Assembly (NCBI GenBank): GCA_019828545.1
Contig: JACVRA010000090.1
Span: forward strand, 62,001 to 126,000
DNA: 64,000 bases
Source: Paracamarosporium sp. OC-R06-R3
Taxonomy: Eukaryota; Ascomycota; Dothideomycetes; Pleosporales; Didymosphaeriaceae
Direction: 5' to 3'
Positions 21,601-31,484 of this stretch are shown piece after piece. Every line of letters starts with the position of its first letter. The stretch's first letter is position 1. Under the pieces are notes generated by a model. That model saw only the letters and a program-made list of their open reading frames with translations, was not told the origin of the DNA and did not search any database. The translations under genes and the position numbers were made by a program.

Positions 21601-24600
21601 GTATGAAAGAGCTCCTGTCGGTATTTGACACACTCCGGGCCGAATCAAGTACGGCAGCGTTGAATGATGACCAGATGGACATGGCGCTTTCCCACACCGC
21701 TACGGAACAGAACGAACAGCGCTTCTCCAGGACTCTTCTGTTTTTGAAGCTGCTCCTCAGTTTCATTCGGAATAAACCGGAACTAAACCGATCAAAAAGA
21801 TCGGACTCCAAGGTTGAACCTCTTGACATGGAGCTCCCATTCGGTGATGCGATAGAGGTAAAATACAACTCTCCCATCACAAACTCGAAAGAGACAATCA
21901 TTGTTGGCTCCGAGAATACTCTTCAGGATCTTTACACTCGATTATGTCATGCGACTGGGTGTACAAAGCTCAACCTTTTTGCCAAAGGCCAAAGACTGAG
22001 TATTGTGGAGAAGTCGAATGCAAAGATCGCCGACCTTGGTCTGGGAGATCAGCAACTGCTGGTACAAAAGGCACCTGGTGCTGAAGTTTCTCAGCCTGTC
22101 TTTGATTCTAATGGCAGCTCTTCGATCTTTGAGACTACCGTGCTGAGTCACTTCGATGAGCTATTCGCTTGCATGGATGCGGATGATACTATCAGTTTCT
22201 CAGTAAGTCTTCTTCACGACTCCAACTATCAATTATGCTAACCCTAATAGATGTTTGACTTTTTGAGCTGTTTTCCTTTTCAAAGCGGCATATTCGATTC
22301 TGTCGTCACGGGTACGGCATCTTCTGATTCGCTGTTTCCGCAAGACAAGCCCTGGCAGGCTAAATATGTTGCCTATGCTCTCGATAGCCGGCTGAGGCTA
22401 CAGGTGAAAAAGGTCTGCTTGATGAGCTTCGTATAATCAAATATCACTAACACACGCTGTAGAACTCTATTGACGACATTTTCTTGGCAAACACCGTGCG
22501 CCTTCTTGATCAGGCCTTGCTCAGCGAAGAATTGATCGGTCAGCAACTATCATCACCATCACATACGCCGTTACCTGGTGTGTTGGTTAGTGTACTTCTC
22601 GGCTTCCTCAAAGGTTCGTATGTGTCCACCACTGACGGACCATCGATTAACATCACTATAGAGCGACCCGCACAAGAGATTTCGGCTGCTTACTTCTCAG
22701 ATGAAAATGGTCTCGTGAATAATCTTCTGAATCTTGCTTCTATTGCACTGGATAGCAAAACAGACATGGGTATTGTTGCTTACCAGTCCTATTGCACTCT
22801 CGTGGAAGCATCCTTGCATTCTCGCAGCATTTGGAATGCTTTTACCAACCACAACAACGTTGGCCCGCTCCACGGCGCCTTGCTCTTGTCCGATCCTAGA
22901 AAACCTTTGAGAGAAGGCATTGCCAAAGCCATATCATCTGTGTGTGGTGGAGGTCTTTCTCCTACAACAGCTATCACTGAAGCTGACACGGCGACATCAT
23001 TTTGGTATTTGCTATCGGCCGTCCTGCCACAGGCCGTTCGACTCCCTGACCAGTCTGAGCAATTATTCGAGCTCGCAGATCAGGTCTTTCGGAAATACGA
23101 TGAGCACAATAGAGACGAAACAACCTTGCGCTCTTACTTAGCAACCTGGAGCACAATCTTGCTCAGCTACAACCACGGAGAAAAAGTGGGCCGAGACGAG
23201 CCTGATTGTATTGTAATTGGTTTTACCAAGCTGTTGCTCAGCTGTGTTTCTTCACTGAAGTCGTTCAAGAAGTCATTGAATGCCAATCCGTTGATTGACA
23301 AGATCTGGCACCAGTTCCTGTTCGCTATCCCATCAAGCGAAATGGAAGATCGATCACCAAAGCTACAAACTCCTATACTGGAGAGCAAGACGAGGAAAGA
23401 ACTTTACGATCTTGTCCTTGCTCTAGCCGAGGATCGAAGCAGCTATGGTGCTCTTCTCGATCTAGCCGAAAATCTTGGGATCGATAATCCGAACATGGAG
23501 TCACGAGTCTTGTGCGTTGACAGGACTAATGAAATACGCGCACCGACCGGATACGTGGGCTTGTTCAATCCTCGCGCTATTTGTTACATGAACTCCTTAC
23601 TCACACAGCTTTTCATGAACGTCAACTTCCGTAAGTTCATGCTTGGATTGAATGTCACGGATCCGCACGGTCAACAAATACTTCTGCACCAAACTCAAAG
23701 GCTATTCGCGGAAATGCAAAATAGTTACCGCAAGTCTGCAGATCCACGAGGATTTGCAGCGTGCGTGAAAGCACCTGAGGGAACATCCATCGACATTAAC
23801 ATTCAAATGGACGCAGACGAGTTCTACAACTTGCTATTTGATCAATGGGAGACCCAGATGCTGGCTTCAGGGATCAAAGAGCAATTTCGCTCGTTCTATG
23901 GAGGTCATACCATCAACCAGATCAAGTCCAAGGAGTGCGAACATGTGTCAGAACGGGTTGAAAGCTTCTTTGTCGTCCAATGCGACGTACAGGGTAAACA
24001 AAACCTAATCGATAGCCTTCAATCCTTTGTCGAAGGTGACGTTATGGAAGGCGACAACAAGTACAAATGCGAATCCTGTGGAGGAAAGCTAGTGGATGCG
24101 GTGAAGCGAACCTGCCTCAAGGATGTCCCGGATAATCTCATCTTCCACTTGAAACGATTTGATTTCGATCTTGTGGAATTACGGAGAGCGAAGATCAACG
24201 ACCATTTCGAGTTCCCCAGCGTGATAGACGTCAGCCCTTTCAAGATCGATCATCTCAGTGATCCCTCCCAGCCACGTCAAGAGGATATCTTCGAGCTTGT
24301 TGGTGTTCTCGTCCATCAAGGAACATCCGAGAATGGTCATTACTATTCATACATTCGCGAGCGACCCACACCCTCAGGAGAAAGGCAGCCTTGGGTTGAG
24401 TTTAATGATCGAGACGTGGACGCTTTTGATCCTTCATCTCTTGGTTATCATGCTTATGGTGGCTCTTATGACGAACAATATCAGCGCCAACAGAAGCAGT
24501 TCAGTGCGTACATGCTATTCTATCAACGTCGCTCTGCAATTGTCAAAGACCATAACGAATACATTGGAACGTCACAGTCCGGGATTGCCAAAGTTTCCGT

Positions 24601-26536
24601 TCCCCCAGCACTAGAGCAAAGCATCCAGGCCGATAATGACAGTTTCCTTCGAGAGTATACCCTCTACGATCCTAATCACACGAAATTTGTAAGAGTTCTT
24701 CTTACGAACTTACGCAAAATCAACAACGGTACATGTTCGGAAGATCATCAACAGGAAACCCAGGCTCTCCATGTCGTACTCGAACACCTCAGTCAGACAC
24801 TATTCCGTGTTAAGAATGCGGAACAATTTGACGAGACAATGATGCAGCTCCGGAGGACCGTACTATCATGCCCTGTGTGCTGTCATGCTGCTCTGGAATG
24901 GCTGGCCACTCACTATTCTGCTTTGGCCAATCTTCTCCTCCATTGTGTGAACGCAAAAGTTCGTTCACAAACCCGCGCTTTCCTTATCGACAGCATTCAG
25001 TATCTCCGCGAGAAAGACCCTGTCGCATACGGTATCGATGTTATAGAAACCGAGAGCGAGACGGGTTCGATGGTCCAGACTGACGGGGCCCTCACGGCAA
25101 TATCGACAAGTCTTTACAAAGTCTGTCAAGAATCTTACCAGACTGTGCGCGGTTGGGACGACCTTTATCTCACCTTGTCCCAACTCAGCGATCTAGGCCA
25201 TGTAGAAACGGCCGTTCTACTGGACAACGAGTTTTTAGAATTCAGTTTGCACATCTTTTGCATGCACGCAATCGAAGACCGTCGCGACCCCGATCTATGG
25301 CGCATCGTCGAAAAGAAGAAGCGCATCTATAACAGATTGATTGAGTTTGTCTATAGGCTGTTAGCGAGGATCGACATCCATCTTCCAGTTATCCAAAAGA
25401 ACTTCAGCCGACTAGACAAATATGAACGCAACGGCTTCAAGTTTCCGTTGTCTAGAGAGGAGAAGGCCATGCTTTATCACTGGCACGAAGACAATAGAGC
25501 ACTCGCGTTCTTGGACAAGATGCTCGAGCTATATGATCACACCAAGACGGAGGTTTATTATCCTGGGGAAATCCTCAAGCTGATGCTCAAATCTGTCGAC
25601 GCACGACTACAGCAGCAACTGTTTTTGACAGTTCAAGATGGGATCCTTCATCTTACGCCTTCCTTCTCTGATCCTTATGTTCGAGCAGCATTGGCTTATT
25701 GCGAGGTTTCCCCCGAGCCAAGTCACGTGGAGCGAATCATCGAGGTTGTTTGCAAGCATGTGAACAAGTTTCACGATGGGGGTGGGGAGGTCAACGTGCG
25801 TTTTATGAATGGCCTCTTGAAGCTTGAGAACGAGATGGTATTGGATGAAAGAGGGAACGAGTACTTTTACATCGCTTCATTCCGATTCGCTAAGATCGCA
25901 TCGACAACACTACTACTTTACGACGATGAAATAATCCGCAAGGCAACCGCAGCTCATCTTGAAGAGCTGTTTTCGAGGCATCAAGACGACGAACATACCT
26001 CTGAAGACGTTCTCAAGCTAAAGTACAAGACAGCGCGAGCTCTAGCCATTGAAACTTGCGATAAGATCGTGATAGAGTACCAGAACACAACGGCGCGATC
26101 GTACATACAACCACTCGTCCGAGTATGTGAGATGCTTGTACTGCTCTTGAGTAACTTGTACGAATCGGAGGAGCCTTGGTTGGAGCCATGCAAACACGCT
26201 CAAGATTGGTCCATCGTAGAGAAATATCAGATGGAGGTTTCGCCAAGGTTGCAGAATTGGCCATTAGATGAGAGTACTCCGGTTTCAACAGGTGGTGAGT
26301 AGTGAAGTTAAGCTTACACTGGGAGCAAAGCTAATGTGTCACAGAGCCTTATGACCATTCAGACTATGGCAGTGAGTCTGATATGGATCCTGAGCTCATC
26401 GACCTTGAAACCTAAGAAATTGCGCTGACATGATCGCTCACTTGTAGAGCACGAGATTACGCCTGTTTCTCCTGATAATTCAAGATTGATGACACATTCT
26501 AACGACGGCGAGGAACAACTTCTAGTGCGCGAATGA
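18652..26536 (+). CDS. Very large ubiquitin-specific protease (USP34/USP9X-like, ~2,518 residues)
   Basis: Cysteine protease that removes ubiquitin. Seven exons: 18652-19213, 19266-19416, 19469-22202, 22251-22412, 22463-26294, 26345-26371 and 26448-26536, with introns of 48-76 nt. The N-terminus is disordered with an acidic stretch (ITIDDDEDVDPM). A long alpha-helical-repeat-like region fills residues ~230-1550. A ubiquitin-like segment near residues ~1060-1110 (IIVGSENTLQDLYTRLCHATGC...) is plausible. The catalytic domain (~1565-1890) has GYVGLFNPRAICYMNSLLTQL with the nucleophile Cys, a Zn-ribbon CEHV...CESCGGK, NLIFHLKRFDFD, catalytic His in NGHYYSYIR and Asp in WVEFNDRDV. A C-terminal helical region of ~600 residues follows. 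Asn and Cys of the oxyanion/nucleophile site are kept although the usual LGxT is PRAI. The last two exons are less certain: reading through at 26371 ends the protein at 26415 instead. Confidence 0.88.
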
Positions 26537-27797
26537 TCCTGGTCACGGCGTTTGGTGTTTATAGACAGAGGACACCCTCCTTTGTCTCGATTTTCTTTGT
26601 GTATCTTCGGCGCTGGAATATCGCACGGGCCTGATTGGCGCACATGGGGCCCTATTCGACGAGAGCTTTGGCTCTTTTTACGATCGTTGGTCCTACTTGG
26701 ATTTTGAATGCTTTTGCATCGACATCCTTTGATCTTGACTTGATGGCATAGCGAGGGCGCTTACGGTTAGTTTGGGTTGAGGCCAAGGCTTGGGATGACA
26801 TCGACTATCGGTTGTCCTAGACTGTTTGTGATGACTTGAATGGGTTTCGCTTCTAGAAACATGGACACCGCATCTTTGGTGTGCAACGGCGTTCTTGGTG
26901 GCTGGCGAGTATGCGTATGCTTGAGGCTCGGTAGTGAATTACGACGGGGAACAATACATTGACTTAGGCAAAGGGGTTTGTGATACGGACATGTGTCTTT
27001 CTGCGTGCGTGTCTGCGTGATTCTAGCTTGGTTTAACTTGGGTTCCCAAAACGTTTGATTTTCAGTGACTTGTGGTAGGCTCCTTCCCTTTTCCGCCTGA
27101 CTGGGGCTGATATCATTTCTAGGAGTTTGTGATCCTGAAATGTGCTCTCCATGCTCTATCTACTTATATGCTTGCTCAGGCGGAAGGAGGCCAGTGTTCT
27201 GGAGAGCAGATGGCTTCCCTTGTTCTTTAGGTCGCCGCTCATTGATTTGCAAACACCACGTTAGCCTGCAATACTTTTTCTACGTTAATAGGCATTGCAT
27301 TAATCTCGTGCGGGATCAGTCGAATCATATCATGTCGCCACTAGAACTCCAACTCCTAAACCACGAGTCGATCTTTTGGTAGGTGAAACTGCCCTTGTTG
27401 CATTCCTTTCATAGCAAGTATCAGTGGAGTAATAAGCTAGCAGAATGTGTATCATTTACTAGGCAAGGAAGCCCAATCCCTTTAAGCACGCTTTGACAAT
27501 TGTGCGCTGGTATGCGGAGAGTTTAGCTCGAGTGCTCATTGGAATACCCTTAGGTTTCATGTACATTTGGTTGCACTAGGTCTCATTCTCTAAATACTAA
27601 CACTTAGTCCTATAAAAGAGATACGCGACCGTGTTGGTGGATTATTGGTTTTTCTGGACAAACAGGAGGATCGTGTAATGCCGCGCCGGTGTGTCGGAAC
27701 AGAAATTTCTTCCCCTTGCTTAGGAGATCTCGTATGCGTCAAATTCCCTTCAATATTCAACTTTTGTCTTCTTCAGTGAGCGTTACCAATTCAACGC
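26537..27797. other. Intergenic, 1.26 kb
   Basis: Ubiquitin protease 3' flank and the SET-gene promoter. The open frame at 27140-27382 has no coding character. Nothing else is recognised apart from the TATA box noted separately. Confidence 0.45.
27611..27617 (+). promoter_or_regulatory. Candidate TATA box of the SET-domain gene
   Basis: TATAAAA (followed by GAG) about 185 bp upstream of the SET gene start. Confidence 0.4.
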
Positions 27798-28821
27798 ATG
27801 AAACCAGTAGCCATGTCCTCCAGCAGCACGACACCGTCTTCCGATGACACAAATGTCGCCGAAAGCCTCAGTCTCCCACTATTTGAGATTGTCCAAATCC
27901 CGGGAAAGGGCAATGGTCTGATCGCACGCTTCGACATAGCGAGAGGCACCCGAATTCTATGCGAGAAGCCGCTATTCACTATACCTTCGATGCAACCTGA
28001 TTTACTCGAGCCTATGGTGGCCAAGCAGCTAAAACTATTGTCCAAGGAGGGCCAACGGCAATTCCTCTCTACATAACAGCTATACTAACAACTGCCCTTT
28101 CGGTGGAATATTCCGAACGAATGCTCTTCCATGCGGGCCAGGCTCGCTTGTAGGGGCAGTGTATCCCACCATTTGCTTCATCAACCACAGTTGCATGCCA
28201 AACGCGAATCATAACTGGAACGAAAATGCCAGGCATGAGACCGTTCACGCTGATCAGCTCATAAAAGCTGGGGAAGAGATCACCATTGGATACAAGGTCG
28301 ACGAAACATCCGCAACGCGTCGTGCCTCGTTAAAGAAATCCTTTGGTTTTGATTGCACCTGTTCCGTATGCTCCCTTCCGGTTTCGGAACTGCAAGCCAG
28401 TGATGTGCGTCGCTTACAGATACAAACGCTTGACGATGCGATTGGTGATCCAATCCGCATGATGATGAGACCACAAGGGAGCCTCCATGATTGTCAAACA
28501 CTCTTGGGGGTTTTGAATGAGGAGTATGGAGGAGCTGAGGTACTGAAAGCGAGGGTTTATTACGACGCTTTTCAGATTGCTATCGTGCATGGGGACCAGG
28601 CTCGGGCAAGCACGTTTGCGGATCGAGCGTACAAAGCGAGGGTCTTGTGCGAAGGCGAGGATAGTCCTGAGGCGCAGCGGATGAAATCTTTGGCGTCAAA
28701 ACCTACGAAACATAGTAGTTTCGAAGCATATTCGAAGAGCTGGAAATCGACACGGAAACTAGTGCCGAAGAACTCAGATGCCGCGCATTTTGAGAAATGG
28801 CTATTCAGAGAGCGATCGTAG
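27798..28821 (+). pseudogene. SET-domain protein gene with an apparent 2-nt frameshift
   Basis: Fungal SMYD/SET5-like lysine methyltransferase family. The first frame (27798-28070) encodes a Ser/Thr-rich start and the SET N-terminal part, FEIVQIPGKGNGLIARFDIARGTRILCEKPLFTI, ending in QRQFLS before a TAA at 28074. The rest of the SET domain continues without a gap in another frame from about 28069: LHNSYTNNCPFGGIFRTNALP, then YPTICFINHSCMPNANH (the NHSC motif), AGEEITIGY and the post-SET zinc cysteines FDCTCSVC. The two frames overlap at a CTCTCT run, exactly where loss of one CT would produce this break. No intron with GT-AG ends fits. It is either a recent pseudogene, a polymorphism or an assembly error; everything else in the domain looks intact. 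Together the two frames span about 340 residues. Confidence 0.75.
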
Positions 28822-29161
28822 GCGACATCACACAATTAGCCCGTTGAAAAAGAGTGACCGGTATGGTACCATAAATGATAGATGTCGCCAGGGAAAGAGA
28901 CGTGTTTTATTTCAGCGTAGAATCACCTACGTTTCCATCAATCCATGACCATTATCTCTGACTCTGAATTTCTTCACGCCTATTGCCATGTTTGACTGAG
29001 AACCGAAAAGCCCATTCATTCGTACAGTCCGCACTGACGTCCACATTAGCGCCAGTGAGCCTTCATAAATTAAGTCTCTAGCTATTAGCTTTAACGAACA
29101 TTGCCAGGTAATTGTAGAGCGGGCGTAGATAGAGCCTTGTTAAATCTTATGTGATCCACTC
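28822..29161. other. Intergenic between convergent SET gene and MFS gene
   Basis: 340 bp of 3' flank for both neighbours. Nothing recognised. Confidence 0.45.
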
Positions 29162-30913
29162 TTACTGCTTATCTGCCTCGGTTCCATCTTTGTGCTCCAC
29201 CACAGTGACAACCTCTGTACCCTTCCATTTCCACGCCGGTACACCTCGCCTGTACAGCTCGTCGATTTCAATCCACGTCCTACCAGCCGTCTCGGGCACG
29301 AAGAAGAAAATGAAAACACAAGATGCTGCCATGATAGCACCAAAGATAAAAGCAATCTTGCCTTGTAGATTGCCCTGATCTGGGTTGATAGCATACGGAA
29401 GCGAGAAGCCCCAAATACAGCCTGAAAGACCATTCATGATGGTTGCGAGGGATTGGGTGGGGCTACGGAGGCGGGATGTGGAATTCTCCGCGGAGATGAC
29501 CCAGGCGGCAGAACCGATGGTACCTTGGTAGACTGCAAAGGATTAGCGTATAGGCAGTTTAAAAAGACGAGGTGCTTACCGAAAGACCACACGGCCATAA
29601 AGGCGACTTGCCCCCAGATAGCCCCGGAAGTTTTGACGACCGCAAGAACACCAATTAGAATGAGGGTCACCGCCAAAATAGCTGTCCCATACAGAGCGGT
29701 TCCTCTCCGGCCGAACCACTCGATGAATAACCATCCAAACATATTCCCGACAACCATCAAGCCAGACATACCGACTGTGGTATCGAAAGACCTAGCTGCT
29801 GACATGCCACCCAATTGCATGAAGTAGCTCATATATCCGATCACCCACGCACTGCCTGATGCATTTTGGATGAAGAAGATCATGGTCGAGACCATGGTGC
29901 GGCGGATATTTGCGCGGCTGAAGCATTCGGAAATGGAAGCTGAGCCTTCCTTGTCGGCGTTCAAGCGCTCGAGCGAGTCGTGGATTTCAGCCATGTGGCC
30001 GTCGACGTCGTAGCCTGGGGCATGGAGCTTGATGATGTTGTGGCGGGCCTTCTCGATTCTGTTACGAGCGACAAGCCAGTAAGGTGATTCGGGGAGGAAG
30101 GGCAAAATGGCTAGGCCCACGGCTACGTAGCCCCATTGCGTTGCAAAAAGCCTAAGTTTGTCTGTTAGCCATGGACATGTAATCTTTTATCGGTATAAAC
30201 CTACACCTTGTACTGTCTCGCATCATTGTAGAAGCTCGATTGCCTTTGTACTCCATACCCGATCAATTGGCCCAAAACCACGGCGAAGTTCATTCCCGCG
30301 GTGACAGCTCCACGTACAGAGATGGGCGCCATCTCCGAACTGTAAGTGGGTGCAACAGTGGCAAAAACACCGAGTGGGATACCAGTAAGGAGCTTCCCAC
30401 CAAAGAAGTGTGCGGGTGTGGTAGCGAAGAACTGCAGAAAAATACCCCCTGTGTTGAGGATATAGGCGAGCAGAATGCAGAGCTGACGACCGAACTTGTT
30501 CATTGCAAAACCAGTGATGACACCGCCGAGGATGATGCCTTACTATGTTAGCTCGTTATAATGATAGTACAAATCAAAGAAGACTTACCACCTAGAGTTG
30601 CCGCCTGGAAACCCAATTGCCAGTTTGCATCGACAACATAGTCTCCAGCGAAAGGCGTGCCGAAGTCCTTCCTAAATTCCGTAATACCGACTACGACACC
30701 TCCTGCAAGGGAATCGAAGCCGTACATGATGCACGTAAAGAACATGTACAGGCACCAGAGAATCGGCTTGTAGTGCTCTTTGACGGCTTCACGACGAGTG
30801 AGACCATGTTGCCGTGCAACGAACTCGGCAAGGACTTGGGAGGAGCCGACGATAGCAGGAGACGGAGTAGTAGACTCCATTGTCTCGACCGTGACGTCCT
30901 TGGTGTCGGCCAT
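29162..30913 (-). CDS. MFS sugar transporter, maltose/glucoside type, paired with GH3 gene
   Basis: Plasma-membrane sugar-H+ symporter family, 12 helices. Exons on the minus strand: 30913-30589, 30538-30205, 30151-29580 and 29532-29162, giving 533 residues. The N-terminus (MADTKDVTVETMES...) is cytosolic and ends in a REAVKEHYKPILWC helix start; TM1 carries YGFDSLAGGVVVGI. Signatures: NKFGRQ after TM2, LLTGIPLGVFATVAPTYSSEM in TM4, LGQLIGYGV, PESPYWLVARNR, the loop ASISECFSRANIRRTM, WFGRRG, and VPETAGRTWIEIDELY after TM12. The intron 1 acceptor is AAG, less usual; intron 2 uses a GTAGGT donor that restores the family reading YKVLFATQWG. It diverges from a GH3 beta-glucosidase across 571 bp, which suggests import of a beta-glucoside or cellodextrin for intracellular hydrolysis (inference). 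Confidence 0.88.
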
Positions 30914-31484
30914 TTCGAAATCGACAATTTTCTGAGGACGTGAGCGAGGATCGCGGAGTATTCGGCACCCTCTCAATTGATAAGGAAGTGATCCTACAGA
31001 TGCAGACCCGAACCAGTGGATTCTGCATGGAGTTTTATACAATCCTTCCCCATATTCCAGACCATTGGAGCGCCATTCCCCACGGGCAATAGCGCATATT
31101 TGGAGACCCCAGTCCAGAGTCAGGCGGAGATGCGCGTCATACGACTACGAGTCAGCGGTCCTGACCTACCAATCATTCTCTGAAATCGGATGAGCAGACC
31201 CGCACTCCAAGAACAACACGTGCTCAATCCTTATGAAATCGTCCTAATATGGTTATTATTTTTCGCTTAGTTTTGCTAGAGAACCGCTCTGCTGGAAAGA
31301 TTCTCCTAAAGATTCACCGAGCACAAAGAGCCAATCGGATGGTTGTAAAGAAGCGGTATAGGCTCCTAAAGTTACTCCGACACTCCACTTGTAACGTGAT
31401 GTGGGACCGTGTGACTGGCTTTAAGATTCATTTCGTCTGCTCGAGTCTGTCGGGATCCTGCGCCACCCCGATCGTATTGTCAAG
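30914..31484. promoter_or_regulatory. Bidirectional promoter region of the MFS transporter/GH3 pair
   Basis: 571 bp between divergent starts. Matches to the fungal carbon-repressor CreA core SYGGRG are seen as GCGGAG at 30953-30958 and 31124-31129 and GTGGGG (minus strand) at 31078-31083. CCAAT motifs lie at 31169-31173 and 31331-31335. Such 5-6 bp matches are frequent by chance; clustering in a sugar-gene promoter makes them plausible only. Confidence 0.45.
31033..31039 (-). promoter_or_regulatory. TATA box of the minus-strand MFS transporter
   Basis: TATAAAA on the minus strand, ~120 bp upstream of the transporter start codon at 30913. Confidence 0.5.
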
